From: Rhodanobacter sp. LX-99
Lineage (GTDB): Bacteria > Pseudomonadota > Gammaproteobacteria > Xanthomonadales > Rhodanobacteraceae
Assembly (NCBI RefSeq): GCF_018599185.1
Contig: NZ_JAHFVL010000001.1
Span: 2,170,001-2,234,000 of the forward strand
DNA length: 64,000 nucleotides
Reading direction: 5' to 3'
A model generated the notes under the pieces. It made no database searches. It worked only from the letters and a program-made list of their open reading frames with translations, and was not told where the DNA came from. Every line of letters begins with the position of its first letter. The first letter of the stretch is position 1. A program made the position numbers and the translations under genes. Positions 15,775 to 26,382 of the stretch are shown piece by piece.

Positions 15775-18700
15775 TTATTCGCCGATCGTCAGCAGCGAGG
15801 CGTTGCCGCCGGCGGCGGTGGTGTTGATGGTGAGCGTGCGTTCGCCGGCGAAGCGCAGCAGGTAGTGCGGGCCGCCGGCCTTGGGGCCGGTGCCGGACAG
15901 GTTCTCGCCGCCGAACGGCTGCACGCCGACCACCGCGCCGATCTGGTTGCGGTTGACGTAGCAGTTGCCGACGCGCGCGTGGCCGGCGATGTACTCGACG
16001 GTGTCGTCGATGCGGCTGTGCACGCCCAGGGTGAGGCCGTAGCCGGTGGCGTTGATCTGCTCGACCACGCGGGCCAGCTCGCTGCCTTTCCAGCGGACGA
16101 TGTGCAGCACCGGGCCGAACACTTCGCGGGTCAGCGTGGCCAGCGAGGGGATTTCGTAGGCGCGCGGGGCGAAGAAGGTGCCGTGCGCGGTGGTCGCCGG
16201 GTCGAGCGCGACTTCGCCGATCTTCTTCGCTTCGGTGTCCATTCGCGCGGCGTGCTCGGTGAGGATCTTCAGCGCGTCCGCGTCGATCACCGGACCGACG
16301 TCGGTGGACAGCTGGCCCGGATCGCCGACCTTCAGCTCGGCCATCGCGCCGGTGAGCATGGCGCAGACCTTGTCGGCGATGTCTTCCTGCACGAACAGCA
16401 CGCGCGCGGCCGAGCAGCGCTGGCCGGCGGACTGGAACGCGGAGGCGATCACGTCCTTGACGATCTGCTCGGGCAGGGCGGAGGAGTCGGCGATCATCGC
16501 GTTCTGGCCGCCGGTCTCGGCGATCAGCGCGGCGATCGGCGCGTTGCGTGCGGCCAGCGCGCGGTTGATCGCCCACGCGGTGTCGGTGGAGCCGGTGAAG
16601 GCGACGCCGGCCACGCGCGGGTCCCGCGTCAGCGCGGCGCCGACCGTGGCGCCGTCGCCGGGCAGATACTGCAGTACGTCGAGCGGGATGCCGGCGTCGT
16701 GCAGCAGCTTCACCGCGGCGTGGCCGATCAGCGAGGTCTGCTCGGCCGGCTTGGCGATCACGCTGTTGCCGGCGGCGAGCGCGGCACTGACCTGGCCCAG
16801 GAAGATCGCCAGCGGGAAGTTCCACGGGCTGATGCAGACGAACACGCCGCGGCCGTTGAGGAACAGCTGGTTGCTCTCGCCGGTGGGACCGGGCAACTGT
16901 TCCGGCTGGCCGAACAGGCGGCGCGACATGGTGGCGTAGTAGCGCAGGAAGTCGGCGGCCTCGCGGATCTCGGCGATCGCGTCGGGCAGGCTCTTGCCGG
17001 CCTCGCGCACGCACAGCGCGATGAACTCGCCGCGGCGCGCCTCGAGCTGTTCGGCGGCATGTTCGAGGATCGCGGCGCGGCTGGCCGCGGGCAGGCGATC
17101 CCAGCCGGGCTGGGCGGCGACCGCGTTGGCCAGCGCCTTGTCGACGGTGGCGCTGTCGGCGCTGACGTAGCTGCCGACGGTCTGGCGGCGATCGGCCGGG
17201 TTGGTCACCTGCACGGTCGGGCCGCTGGCGGTTGCGCCCGGCACCAGCGGAGCAGCAGTCCACGGGCCGGCGTTGGCGTTGACCGCGTCGGCCATCGCCT
17301 TCAGTTCGTTGTCGTTGGAGAAATTAATGCCCATGGAGTTCTTCCGGAGTTCACCGTACAGATTGACCGGCAGCGGGATGCGCGGGTGAGGGATCGAGGC
17401 GAAAGCACGCACCGTCTCGCACGGGTCGGCGACCAGTTCGCGCACCGGCAGCGTTTCGTCCACTACGCGGTTGACGAAGCTGGTGTTGGCGCCGTTCTCG
17501 AGCAGGCGGCGCACCAGGTACGGCAGCAGGTCCTCGTGGGTGCCGACCGGCGCGTAGACGCGGCAGGGCACGTTCAAGTTCTGCGGGCCGATCACTTCGC
17601 TGTACAGGTCGGTGCCCATGCCGTGCAGGCGCTGGTACTCGAACGGCCGGCCGCGCGCGATGTGATGCACGGCGGCGATGGTGTGCGCGTTGTGCGTGGC
17701 GAACTGCGGGTAGATCAGTTCGTTGCCGGCATCGAACAGCTTGCGCGCGCAGGCCAGGTAGGACACGTCGGTGTTCGGCTTGCGCGTGTACACGGGGTAG
17801 CCGGCCAGGCCGTTTTCCTGCGCGCGCTTGATTTCGGCGTCCCAGTAGGCGCCCTTCACCAGGCGCACGTACCAGCGACGATTTGCCGCACGTGCGGTCT
17901 CGATCAGCCAGTCGATCACGAACGGGGTGCGCTTGGCGTACGCCTGCACCACGATGCCCAGGCCGTTCCAGCCTGCGAGCGAGGGGTGCGCGAAGACGTC
18001 GCCGAGGATGTCCAGCGACAGCTCCAGGCGATCGGCTTCCTCGGCGTCGACCGACAGCGCGATGCCGTTCTTCATGGCGAGCTGCGACAGTTCCAGCAGC
18101 TTCCCGGTGAGCTGGCGCCGCGCCAGTTCGCGCTTGGCCACCTCGTAGCGCGGGTGCAGCGCGGACAGCTTCACCGAGATCGACGGCGCGTCGGTGTGGT
18201 TCGCGAACGGGCCGCGTGCGCCGATCGCGGCGATCGCACGGCGGTAATCTTCCTGGTAACGCTCGGCGGTTTCGCCGGTCAGCGCCGACTCGCCGAGCAT
18301 GTCGTAGGAGTAGCGGTACACCGCGTATTCCTTCTTCGCGCAGCGGTCCAGCGCTTCGTCGATGCTGCGGCCCATCACGAACTGGTGGCCCATGATGCGC
18401 ATCGCCTGGCGCACCGCCAGGCGGATCGCCGGCTCGCCGGCGCGGCCGATCAGCCGTTTCAGCGCGCCGGTGACGTCGTGGCGGGTGTCCTCGGCGAGGT
18501 TCACCAGGTGGCCGGTGAGCATCAGGCCCCAGGTCGAGGCGTTGACGAACAGCGATTCGCTCTGGCCCAGGTGCTTCTTCCAGTCCGCATCGCCGAGCTT
18601 GTCGCGGATCAGCTTGTCGGCGGTGGCCTTGTCCGGGATGCGCAACAGCGCCTCGGCCACGCACATCAGCAGCACGCCTTCCTCGGAAGACAGGTCGTAC

Positions 18701-18930
18701 TGGCGCATGAAGGATTCGACCGCGCTCTGGTCCTTGGCGCGTGCACGCACGCGCGAAACCAGGCCGGCGGCGAGGTCGATCACCTGCTCGCGTTCGACCG
18801 GCGGCAGGGTGGCCTGGGCGAGCAGATCGTTGACCGCTTCGGTCTCGTCGCGCAGCCAGGCGGCGGTGATGCGCGCGCGCGCAGGCGTGCTGTCGACGGG
18901 GAGTTCGGGGCTGAGAATGGCTTGGGTCAC
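15775..18930 (-). CDS. putA: Bifunctional proline dehydrogenase / L-glutamate-gamma-semialdehyde dehydrogenase PutA
   Basis: 1051 residues with a GTG start at 18930; an in-frame TGA lies six bases upstream, so this is the longest possible form. The N-terminal half is the FAD-dependent proline dehydrogenase barrel (GESALTGETAERY, SVKLSALHPRYE, RLVKGAYWDAEIKRAQ, EYQRLHGMG). The C-terminal half is the NAD-dependent aldehyde dehydrogenase (SPWNFPLAIFLGQ, FTGSTDTAW, ETGGQNAMI with the base Glu, SAGQRCSAARV with the catalytic Cys, EVFGPVLHI). Together they oxidise proline to glutamate and feed electrons to quinone. There is no ribbon-helix-helix domain at the N-terminus, so it is not a self-repressing PutA. 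It stands alone and is divergent from the oxidase cluster. Confidence 0.97.
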   Translation of the reverse strand: MTQAILSPELPVDSTPARARITAAWLRDETEAVNDLLAQATLPPVEREQVIDLAAGLVSRVRARAKDQSAVESFMRQYDLSSEEGVLLMCVAEALLRIPDKATADKLIRDKLGDADWKKHLGQSESLFVNASTWGLMLTGHLVNLAEDTRHDVTGALKRLIGRAGEPAIRLAVRQAMRIMGHQFVMGRSIDEALDRCAKKEYAVYRYSYDMLGESALTGETAERYQEDYRRAIAAIGARGPFANHTDAPSISVKLSALHPRYEVAKRELARRQLTGKLLELSQLAMKNGIALSVDAEEADRLELSLDILGDVFAHPSLAGWNGLGIVVQAYAKRTPFVIDWLIETARAANRRWYVRLVKGAYWDAEIKRAQENGLAGYPVYTRKPNTDVSYLACARKLFDAGNELIYPQFATHNAHTIAAVHHIARGRPFEYQRLHGMGTDLYSEVIGPQNLNVPCRVYAPVGTHEDLLPYLVRRLLENGANTSFVNRVVDETLPVRELVADPCETVRAFASIPHPRIPLPVNLYGELRKNSMGINFSNDNELKAMADAVNANAGPWTAAPLVPGATASGPTVQVTNPADRRQTVGSYVSADSATVDKALANAVAAQPGWDRLPAASRAAILEHAAEQLEARRGEFIALCVREAGKSLPDAIAEIREAADFLRYYATMSRRLFGQPEQLPGPTGESNQLFLNGRGVFVCISPWNFPLAIFLGQVSAALAAGNSVIAKPAEQTSLIGHAAVKLLHDAGIPLDVLQYLPGDGATVGAALTRDPRVAGVAFTGSTDTAWAINRALAARNAPIAALIAETGGQNAMIADSSALPEQIVKDVIASAFQSAGQRCSAARVLFVQEDIADKVCAMLTGAMAELKVGDPGQLSTDVGPVIDADALKILTEHAARMDTEAKKIGEVALDPATTAHGTFFAPRAYEIPSLATLTREVFGPVLHIVRWKGSELARVVEQINATGYGLTLGVHSRIDDTVEYIAGHARVGNCYVNRNQIGAVVGVQPFGGENLSGTGPKAGGPHYLLRFAGERTLTINTTAAGGNASLLTIGE

Positions 18931-19045
18931 GGGTCAATCGCAAAGATCCGCGGATGCGGAGGTAAACGCGGAATTGTACGCGTGCCGTGCGATTCGCGGG
19001 AGCCGTGCGCCGTCGAAAGGCGGTTCGGCGGCGTAGCCTGATGGC

Positions 19046-19059
19046 CTGATCCAGGTCAA
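19046..19059 (+). promoter_or_regulatory. Candidate FNR/Anr-type site upstream of the oxidase operon
   Basis: CTGAT-CCAG-GTCAA matches the FNR/Anr consensus TTGAT-N4-ATCAA at eight of ten positions. It lies about 57 bp above the start point predicted from the promoter at 19075-19103. The setting, in front of a terminal oxidase operon, makes oxygen control reasonable, but the match is by eye only. Confidence 0.4.
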
Positions 19060-19074
19060 GCCGGTGCGACATTC

Positions 19075-19103
19075 TTGCCCGCTGCGCCGCCGCGGCCTAT
19101 CAT
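19075..19103 (+). promoter_or_regulatory. Candidate sigma-70 promoter of the DUF2244-cox operon
   Basis: TTGCCC (19075-19080) and TATCAT (19098-19103) are separated by 17 bp, about 30 bp above the DUF2244 start codon. This is the best -35/-10 pair in the 201-bp gap between putA and the DUF2244 gene. Confidence 0.45.
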
Positions 19104-19131
19104 TCCGGCGTTCCAGGCACGCCGGATCCCC

Positions 19132-19614
19132 ATGATCGTGCTTCGACCAGCTACCGCCGGCTTGCCCCGCGTGACGATGTGGCTCAAGCCCAATCGCGCG
19201 CTCAGCCGGCGCGGTCTGCGTCGACTGATCGTGGTTCTGGTGGCGCTGGTGCTGATGACGGCTGGACTGGGTGCGTGGCAGGGGAATGTGTTCGCTCCGC
19301 TGTTCGCCCTGGTGGAATCCGCCGCCGTGGCCGTCGCCTTGAGCGCGGCCTGGCGGGCCGGCGACCGTAGTGAGCGCATCACCCTCGACGCGTCGTCGCT
19401 GGAGGTGCAGTCCCTGCCGGGCCGGCGCCGCATGCGTTTCCAGTCGTACTGGGTGCGCGTGCTGCTGGAGCCGGGCAACGGGCGCCAGCGCCTGCTGTTG
19501 TCGTCGCACGGGCGCGAACTGGAGATCGGCGTTTTCCTGGCGGATCAGGAACGCGTCGAGCTGTCGAAGAAACTCATGGTGTTGCTGGCCGACTTCAACC
19601 AGCCACGCAAGTAG
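19132..19614 (+). CDS. DUF2244 membrane protein
   Basis: 160 residues from ATG 19132; ATG 19177 (MWLKPNRALSRRGLRR) is an alternative start that fits the family N-terminus well. Two closely spaced hydrophobic helices (LIVVLVALVLMTAGLGAWQG and the following APLFALVESAAVAVAL) precede a soluble C-terminal domain (ITLDASSLEVQSL ... YWVRVLLEPG), the DUF2244 pattern. The family is repeatedly found immediately upstream of cytochrome c oxidase subunit II, as here (20-bp gap), so a role in oxidase expression or assembly is likely but not established. Confidence 0.85.
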   Translation: MIVLRPATAGLPRVTMWLKPNRALSRRGLRRLIVVLVALVLMTAGLGAWQGNVFAPLFALVESAAVAVALSAAWRAGDRSERITLDASSLEVQSLPGRRRMRFQSYWVRVLLEPGNGRQRLLLSSHGRELEIGVFLADQERVELSKKLMVLLADFNQPRK

Positions 19615-19634
19615 GTTCAACAAAGGTGCAAGAC

Positions 19635-20546
19635 ATGACATCTGGCGGCATCAGGCGATCATTCACGGCAGCGGCGGCTCTCGCCCTTGCATCGTTCGGC
19701 AGCGTGGCCCTGGCCGCTCCCGGCCCGTGGCAGCTGAACATGGAGCGCGGCGCGAGCACCTGGTCGCCGGTGCCGTACCACCTGAACAACGTTTCGCTCG
19801 CCGTGTGCACGGTGATCGGCGTGCTGGTGTTCGGCGCGATGTTCATCGCCATGTTCCGCTTCCGCAAATCGCGCGGCGCAGTGGCCGAGAAGTGGTCGCA
19901 CAACACCATGGTGGAAGTGGTCTGGACCACCATCCCGGTGCTGATCCTGATCACCCTGGCCTATCTGGCCACCGGTGGCCTCACCACCTGGGCCGACACC
20001 ACCGGTTCGCAGATGACCGTCAAGGTCACCGGCTACCAGTGGAAGTGGCGCTACGACTATGTCGACTACATGGGCAAGTCGATCGACAAGGTCGGCTTCA
20101 TGTCCAAGCTCGATACGCGCAGCGACCAGACCCGCCAGCTTGGTTCGGGCATGGATCCGTTCGCGGTCAAGGTCGGCGACGAAAACACCTACCTGCTTGA
20201 CGTCGACAAGCCGCTGGTGGTGCCGGTCGACACCAAGATCCGCTTCGTGATCACCAGCGGCGACGTGATCCACTCCTGGTGGGTGCCGGCGACCGGCTGG
20301 AAGATCGATGCGATCCCCGGGATCATCAACGCGGCGTGGGCCAACTTCACCACGCCGGGCACTTATCGCGGCCAGTGCGCCGAATTGTGTGGCCAGGACC
20401 ACGCCTTCATGCCGATCGTGGTGGTGGTGAAGTCCAAGGCGGATTTCGCCAAGTGGCTGGCCGAGCAGGAGGCGCCAGCCGCGGCACCTGCTCCGGCGCC
20501 GCAAACCGCACAGGTCGCCGCTCCGGTCGCCGGCAAGCAGGGCTGA
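19635..20546 (+). CDS. ctaC: Cytochrome c oxidase subunit II
   Basis: 303 residues from ATG 19635, preceded by AAAGG; a GTG nine bases upstream is less likely. A signal peptide (ASFGSVALAAPGPW) and two transmembrane helices (SLAVCTVIGVLVFGAMFIAMF and TTIPVLILITLAYLATGG) anchor a periplasmic cupredoxin domain. CuA ligands are present: His in VIHSWWVP, then C248-x3-C252-x3-H256-x2-M259 in CAELCGQDHAFM. The protein accepts electrons from cytochrome c and passes them to subunit I. The C-terminus is a short Pro/Ala-rich tail without a fused cytochrome c domain. First core subunit of the oxidase operon, 74 bp upstream of ctaD. Confidence 0.97.
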   Translation: MTSGGIRRSFTAAAALALASFGSVALAAPGPWQLNMERGASTWSPVPYHLNNVSLAVCTVIGVLVFGAMFIAMFRFRKSRGAVAEKWSHNTMVEVVWTTIPVLILITLAYLATGGLTTWADTTGSQMTVKVTGYQWKWRYDYVDYMGKSIDKVGFMSKLDTRSDQTRQLGSGMDPFAVKVGDENTYLLDVDKPLVVPVDTKIRFVITSGDVIHSWWVPATGWKIDAIPGIINAAWANFTTPGTYRGQCAELCGQDHAFMPIVVVVKSKADFAKWLAEQEAPAAAPAPAPQTAQVAAPVAGKQG

Positions 20547-20620
20547 GGCCGCTTGCCGCCTTTCCGGTGCATGTTTTTTTTGCAGTCGCATTCCATATTT
20601 CAGGTTAGAGGTGCAAGGCC

Positions 20621-22237
<1,617 letters not shown>

Positions 22238-22292
22238 TCGTCCATCCGTCATGCCGGTCGCGCGGCCGGCATGACCTCGGGAGCAGAGTGAC

Positions 22293-22436
22293 ATGGCGCA
22301 GCAGACGATTCATGCGGCAACGGTCCAGCCAGACGGGAAGTCCCGTCGCGGCGTGCGGCGCACGGTCACGATACTTGCCGTGGTCGCGCTGGCGGTCTAC
22401 CTGTCGACGTTCCTGCAAATCCTGCTGATGAAATAG
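22293..22436 (+). CDS. Small single-pass membrane protein in the oxidase operon
   Basis: 47 residues beginning MAQQTIHAATVQPDG, with a basic stretch (KSRRGVRRT) followed by one hydrophobic helix (TILAVVALAVYLSTFLQILL). It lies between ctaD and ctaE, the place where xanthomonads usually carry a short membrane protein plus ctaG (cox11). Here only this small gene fits in the 312-bp gap. It is too short for CtaG and has none of its copper-binding residues. A role as an oxidase accessory subunit or assembly helper is inferred from position only. Confidence 0.6.
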   Translation: MAQQTIHAATVQPDGKSRRGVRRTVTILAVVALAVYLSTFLQILLMK

Positions 22437-22549
22437 CGTTCCAAGCGTCACATGTTTTCTTCAACCGGCCGGGTTCGACGACCGGCGTGCAGTTCCCCGG
22501 TCGGTGTGACGGGGCAAAAGTCATCAAGAGAAATCCACGGGGTTACACC

Positions 22550-23437
22550 ATGGGTCAGCAACACGACGCTTACTTCGTTCCGACCAAGAGCTACTGGCCG
22601 TTTGTGGCCGCAGTGGTCATGTTCACCACCGTATTCGGTGCCGCGCACTGGTTGAACGCGGAGCCCGGCGAGACCGGCTTCGGCAAGTCCGTGCTGATCA
22701 TCGGCGTGATCGGCGTGCTGGGCATGTTCTTCGGCTGGTTCCGCTCGGTGATCAACGAGTCGCTTGCCGGCAGCTACAACAGCCAGGTGGATACCTCGTT
22801 CCGCATGGGCATGATGTGGTTCATCTTTTCCGAGGTGATGTTCTTCGGCGCATTCTTCGGCGCGCTGTTCTACATCCGCATGTTCTCGGTGCCATGGCTC
22901 GGTGGCCACGGCCACGGCGTGCTGACCCACGAATTCCTGTGGAGCGACTACACCGCCGCCTGGGGCGCCAACGGGGGCAACGGCCCGGAACAGGCCGGCG
23001 GCGCGTTCCGCACCGTGCCGGCGTGGGGCCTGCCGCTGCTCAACACGGTGATCCTGCTCACCTCCAGCGTCACCGTGACGATCGCCCACCACGCGCTGCG
23101 TGCGGGCCACCGCGGCAAGATCCTGCTGTTCCTGGGGCTGACCGTGCTGCTGGGCGCGACCTTCCTGTATTTCCAGGCGCACGAGTACATCGAGGCCTAC
23201 AAGGAACTGAACCTGACCCTGCACAGCGGCGTCTACGGCTCGACCTTCTTCATGCTCACCGGCTTCCACGGCATGCACGTGACCCTGGGCACGATCATGC
23301 TGGCGGTGATCTGGCTGCGCGTACTGAAGGGGCATTTCAACAAGGATCACCACTTCGGCTTCGAGGCGGTGGCGTGGTACTGGCACTTCGTCGACGTGGT
23401 CTGGCTCGGCCTGTTTATGTTCGTCTACATTCTTTGA
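22550..23437 (+). CDS. ctaE: Cytochrome c oxidase subunit III
   Basis: 295 residues from ATG 22550 (CGGGG upstream). Seven-helix subunit III with the typical FRMGMMWFIFSEVMFFGAFF, LLTSSVTVTIAHHAL, FFMLTGFHGMHVTLGT and VAWYWHFVDVVWLGLF signatures. It stabilises the aa3 oxidase and proton uptake by subunit I. It ends just before a strong convergent terminator, so it is the last gene of the DUF2244-ctaC-ctaD-ctaE unit. Confidence 0.97.
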   Translation: MGQQHDAYFVPTKSYWPFVAAVVMFTTVFGAAHWLNAEPGETGFGKSVLIIGVIGVLGMFFGWFRSVINESLAGSYNSQVDTSFRMGMMWFIFSEVMFFGAFFGALFYIRMFSVPWLGGHGHGVLTHEFLWSDYTAAWGANGGNGPEQAGGAFRTVPAWGLPLLNTVILLTSSVTVTIAHHALRAGHRGKILLFLGLTVLLGATFLYFQAHEYIEAYKELNLTLHSGVYGSTFFMLTGFHGMHVTLGTIMLAVIWLRVLKGHFNKDHHFGFEAVAWYWHFVDVVWLGLFMFVYIL

Positions 23438-23534
23438 TTTCACGCGACGTCCTGTCGCGGAAGGCGAAGGTCAAGAACCGGCCATCCGTGGCCGGACTCT
23501 TCAAAAAAAGCGTCGCTCCGGTCAAGTTCAAATG

Positions 23535-23569
23535 CGAAGAAGCCCGCCGGATGGCGGGCTTCTTCGTTT
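23535..23569. terminator. Bidirectional terminator after ctaE
   Basis: A perfect 14-bp stem (CGAAGAAGCCCGCC with its complement) around a GGAT loop is followed by TTTA. The AAGAAG at the stem base gives a T-rich exit on the minus strand as well. It separates ctaE from the convergent DUF2909 gene. Confidence 0.85.
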
Positions 23570-23604
23570 AGCGGCGAACAGTCGGTGCCTCGTGGCGGTT
23601 ACAA

Positions 23605-23820
23605 TTACTGGCCGACGTCGTGCGGGTGCAGCCAACCCATCCAGATGCCGAACGCGACCATGGCAATGAACAGCAGCGACAGGCCGATGCGACGGGTCAG
23701 CGCCCACACCGTGCGCTTGTCGTCGTCCTTGTCGGTCATCATGAAGTACAGCGCCTGGCCGAGGCTGAAGATCACCACCAGCAGCACCACGACCAGCGCA
23801 ATTTTATAGATGGTTTCCAC
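23605..23820 (-). CDS. DUF2909-family twin-transmembrane protein
   Basis: 71 residues with a GTG start at 23820. Two hydrophobic helices (YKIALVVVLLVVIFSLGQALYFMM and IGLSLLFIAMVAFGIWMGWL) are separated by a charged loop (TDKDDDKRTVWALTRR), the hallmark of DUF2909. In related bacteria this gene sits between ctaE and SURF1, as here, which suggests an oxidase-linked role. It reads opposite to both neighbours, divergent from SURF1 by 59 bp. Confidence 0.85.
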   Translation of the reverse strand: METIYKIALVVVLLVVIFSLGQALYFMMTDKDDDKRTVWALTRRIGLSLLFIAMVAFGIWMGWLHPHDVGQ

Positions 23821-23879
23821 GTGATTGATCCGATCCAGTTCGACATGGCCAGTATAACGGCCGCTGACAGGCGCCCGGC

Positions 23880-24611
23880 GTGACCGGATTCCGCCGTCCT
23901 TCGTGGTGGGCGCTGCTGCTGACCGTGGCCGGAGCGCTGCTGTTCATACGTCTGGGCGTCTGGCAGCTGCATCGCGCCGACTTCAAGGAAGCGCTTCTGC
24001 GACGGTATGCCGCGGCCGCCGCAGCGCCGCTGCAGGACTTTGCCAGGGTGGCCGACTCACCGCCGGCCGACGGCTTCCCGCGGGTAAAAGTCGGCGGCCA
24101 TTACCTGGCCGACCGCCTGTACCTGCTGGACAACCCGAAGCATGACCGGCGTGGCGGCGTCCAGGTGTTCGCGCCATTGGCGCTGGATGGTCGCTCGTCG
24201 TTGTTGCTGGTCGACCTCGGCTTTCTGCCCGGCAACGGCAGCGACAAGGCGCCCCAGGTGCCGCCGTTGCCGACCGGCAAGGTGAGCTTGCAGGGACTGT
24301 ATGTGCCGCCGCCGCCGGTCGGGTTCGAGATGGGTGGCAATGCGCTGGCGCGACAGGTCCAGTGGCCGAAGAGTGCGATCTTCCTGGACCCGGCGCAGGT
24401 CGCCGCTGATCTCGGGCGCCCGCTGTATCCGCGAGTGCTTGCGCTGGATCCTGATCCGGCGGCGGTCTACGAGCGCGAGCGCAACCTCGATTTTTCCTCG
24501 ATGCCGCCGGCGCGGCATCGCGCCTATGCGTTCCAGTGGTTCACGTTCGCGCTTGCCGCGGTGGTGATCCTGCTGGTCGTGCATCGCAAGCGCAAGCCGC
24601 GCAAATCCTGA
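23880..24611 (+). CDS. SURF1-family oxidase assembly protein
   Basis: 243 residues with a GTG start at 23880. An N-terminal helix (WWALLLTVAGALLFIRLGVWQLHRA, including the conserved GxWQ) and a C-terminal helix (AYAFQWFTFALAAVVILLVVH, with the family QWF) flank a periplasmic domain with RGGVQVFAPL and VDLGFLP. SURF1 (Shy1) helps insert haem a into subunit I of cytochrome c oxidase. First gene of a four-gene plus-strand unit with the 189-aa protein, ctaA and ctaB. Confidence 0.93.
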   Translation: MTGFRRPSWWALLLTVAGALLFIRLGVWQLHRADFKEALLRRYAAAAAAPLQDFARVADSPPADGFPRVKVGGHYLADRLYLLDNPKHDRRGGVQVFAPLALDGRSSLLLVDLGFLPGNGSDKAPQVPPLPTGKVSLQGLYVPPPPVGFEMGGNALARQVQWPKSAIFLDPAQVAADLGRPLYPRVLALDPDPAAVYERERNLDFSSMPPARHRAYAFQWFTFALAAVVILLVVHRKRKPRKS

Positions 24612-24635
24612 TTCCACGAAGGTTGATGAAGTCCG

Positions 24636-25205
24636 ATGAAAGCTGCTGATCCCGCCGCCGTGCGCAAGAGCCGAATGTTCCTGCTGCTGATCGTGCTGGC
24701 GTTTGTCGCGCCGATGATCGTCGCCGGCCTGCTCAGCTGGAGCGGCTGGCAGCCCGGCACCAAGGGCAACGGCGAGCCGATCCTGCCGCAGCGCAATTTC
24801 GTGGACGAACAGTTGCGCGTGCAGCTGGTGAATGGCCAGCCCTACGCCTGGCGCGACAGCGAGCCGCGGCTGACCCTGGTGGCGCTGGCCGGCCCCGGCT
24901 GCGCCACGCAATGCCTGGCCACGCTGACCAGCATGGCCGCCGCGCGGGTCACGCTGAACCGCAACCAGTCGCGTCTGCGCCTGCTCTACCTGGGCACGCC
25001 GCCCGCGGACGACGCGCGCGACGGCATGCGCAACTACTGGCAGCTCGGCAAGGACGTCGACGGCAAGCTGGCCAGCTTCCGCCCGAGCGCGCCGGACAGC
25101 GTGAGTGCGCTGCTGGTGGAATCCAACGGCACCGCGCTGTCGCTGTACCGGGCCGGGTTCGATCCGTCCGGGCTGCGCAAGGACCTGCAGAAGGTGATCA
25201 AGTGA
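24636..25205 (+). CDS. Membrane-anchored protein with thioredoxin-like domain, oxidase cluster
   Basis: 189 residues. One N-terminal helix (SRMFLLLIVLAFVAPMIVAGLLSW) is followed by a soluble domain of thioredoxin-like build. A C-x3-C pair lies in GPGCATQCLATL, at the position of the Sco/TlpA redox motif, but the downstream His expected in Sco proteins is not obvious. Location between SURF1 and ctaA, with a one-base TGATG overlap onto ctaA, suggests a copper or thiol role in oxidase assembly. I do not recognise a named family; Sco-like is the nearest guess. Confidence 0.75.
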   Translation: MKAADPAAVRKSRMFLLLIVLAFVAPMIVAGLLSWSGWQPGTKGNGEPILPQRNFVDEQLRVQLVNGQPYAWRDSEPRLTLVALAGPGCATQCLATLTSMAAARVTLNRNQSRLRLLYLGTPPADDARDGMRNYWQLGKDVDGKLASFRPSAPDSVSALLVESNGTALSLYRAGFDPSGLRKDLQKVIK

Positions 25206-26380
25206 TGTCGCCGCGTTCGTTGCGGGCATTGCGCTGGCTGGCGCTGTTCGCGGCGGTGTTCGCGTTCGGCCTGGTGATGTTCGGCGCGTTCGTGCGGCTG
25301 TCCAATGCGGGCCTGTCCTGCCCGGACTGGCCGACCTGCTATGGCCAGGTCACCTGGCCGCAGCACGCGCAGGCGGTGGCGCACGCCGACGCGGCCTTCC
25401 CGGATCGCCCGTACGAGGCGCACAAGGCCTGGCGCGAGCAGGTGCACCGCTTCCTCGCCGGCACGCTCGGCGTGCTGGTGCTGCTGCTGGCGCTTATCGC
25501 CAGTTGGCGCCGGCGCGGCACGTTGCTGGCGGTGGTCGCCGGCGCGGTGTTCGCGGCGCTCGGGGTGGGCTTGTACATGCGCGGCGAGCATATGTGGTCG
25601 TCCGTGCTGGCGGCCTGCGCGATCGCGTTGCCGCTGCTCGCCGCGACCCGGCTGCAGCGTCCCGGCGCGTGGAAGATCTGCGTGCTGGCGCTGGCGGTGA
25701 TCATCTTCCAGGCGATGCTCGGCATGTGGACGGTGACGCTCCTGCTCAAGCCGGTGGTGGTGATGGGCCACCTGCTCGGCGGCATGGCCACGTTCGCGCT
25801 GCTGGCGTACGCCGCGCTGCGTTTTGCCGGCGTGGCGGCGGCGGACGAACGCCACGCCGACCTGCGCCGGCTGGTGGCGATCGGCATCGTGCTGCTGCTG
25901 TGCCAGATCGCGCTGGGCGGCTGGACCTCGGCGAATTATGCGGCGCTGGCCTGCGGCTACGGCCCCGGCTCGTTCCCGCAGTGCCTAGGCCAGTGGGCGC
26001 CGCCGACGGACTTCCGCGAAGGCTTCGTGCTGTGGCGCGGCATTGGCGTCAACTACGAAGGCGGCGTGCTCGACATGGCCGCGCGCAGCGCGATCCAGAT
26101 CGCGCACCGGCTCGGCGCGCTGGTGGTGTTCTGCTACCTCGGCTGGCTGTCGGTCAGGACGGCGCGGCGCGGCCTGCGCGTGTGCGGCCTGGCGATCGCG
26201 CTGGCGCTGGCGGGCCAGGTGCTGCTGGGCATCAGCAACGTGTACTTCGGCCTGCCGCTGGCCGTGGCGACCGCGCACAATGGCGTGGCGGCCCTGCTGC
26301 TGTTCACCCTGCTGGCCACGCTGGCACGCACGCAGCGGCGGCATGACGAATCGATGTTCCTGTCGTTGGGGCGACACTGA
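25205..26380 (+). CDS. ctaA: Haem A synthase (COX15/CtaA)
   Basis: 391 residues from ATG 25205, overlapping the previous stop by one base. Eight-helix COX15/CtaA pattern with [19 protein letters not shown] near the start and HRFLAG, GHLLGG and HRLGALVVF supplying the haem-ligand His residues. It converts haem O to haem A using water as oxygen source and acts with CtaB. A low-complexity Ala/Leu-rich region is normal for the family. The frame is open far upstream of 25205, but that is a shadow of the preceding gene. Confidence 0.95.
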   Translation: MSPRSLRALRWLALFAAVFAFGLVMFGAFVRLSNAGLSCPDWPTCYGQVTWPQHAQAVAHADAAFPDRPYEAHKAWREQVHRFLAGTLGVLVLLLALIASWRRRGTLLAVVAGAVFAALGVGLYMRGEHMWSSVLAACAIALPLLAATRLQRPGAWKICVLALAVIIFQAMLGMWTVTLLLKPVVVMGHLLGGMATFALLAYAALRFAGVAAADERHADLRRLVAIGIVLLLCQIALGGWTSANYAALACGYGPGSFPQCLGQWAPPTDFREGFVLWRGIGVNYEGGVLDMAARSAIQIAHRLGALVVFCYLGWLSVRTARRGLRVCGLAIALALAGQVLLGISNVYFGLPLAVATAHNGVAALLLFTLLATLARTQRRHDESMFLSLGRH

Positions 26381-26382
26381 AG

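Noticed and set aside
15775..18930. Expected N-terminal DNA-binding (RHH) domain in PutA
   Set aside because: Not present; an in-frame stop lies just before the GTG, so the short non-regulatory PutA form is the real one, as in many bacteria.
15751..19041. 1096-codon open frame opposite putA
   Set aside because: Shadow of putA in GC-rich DNA; the product is Arg/Ala/Gly-rich without domains, while PutA motifs are complete on the other strand.
20531..20581. Hairpin plus T8 run between coxB and ctaD
   Set aside because: The T tract is about 15 bases from the 8-bp stem with a 12-base loop, so it does not look like a working terminator; ctaD needs read-through.
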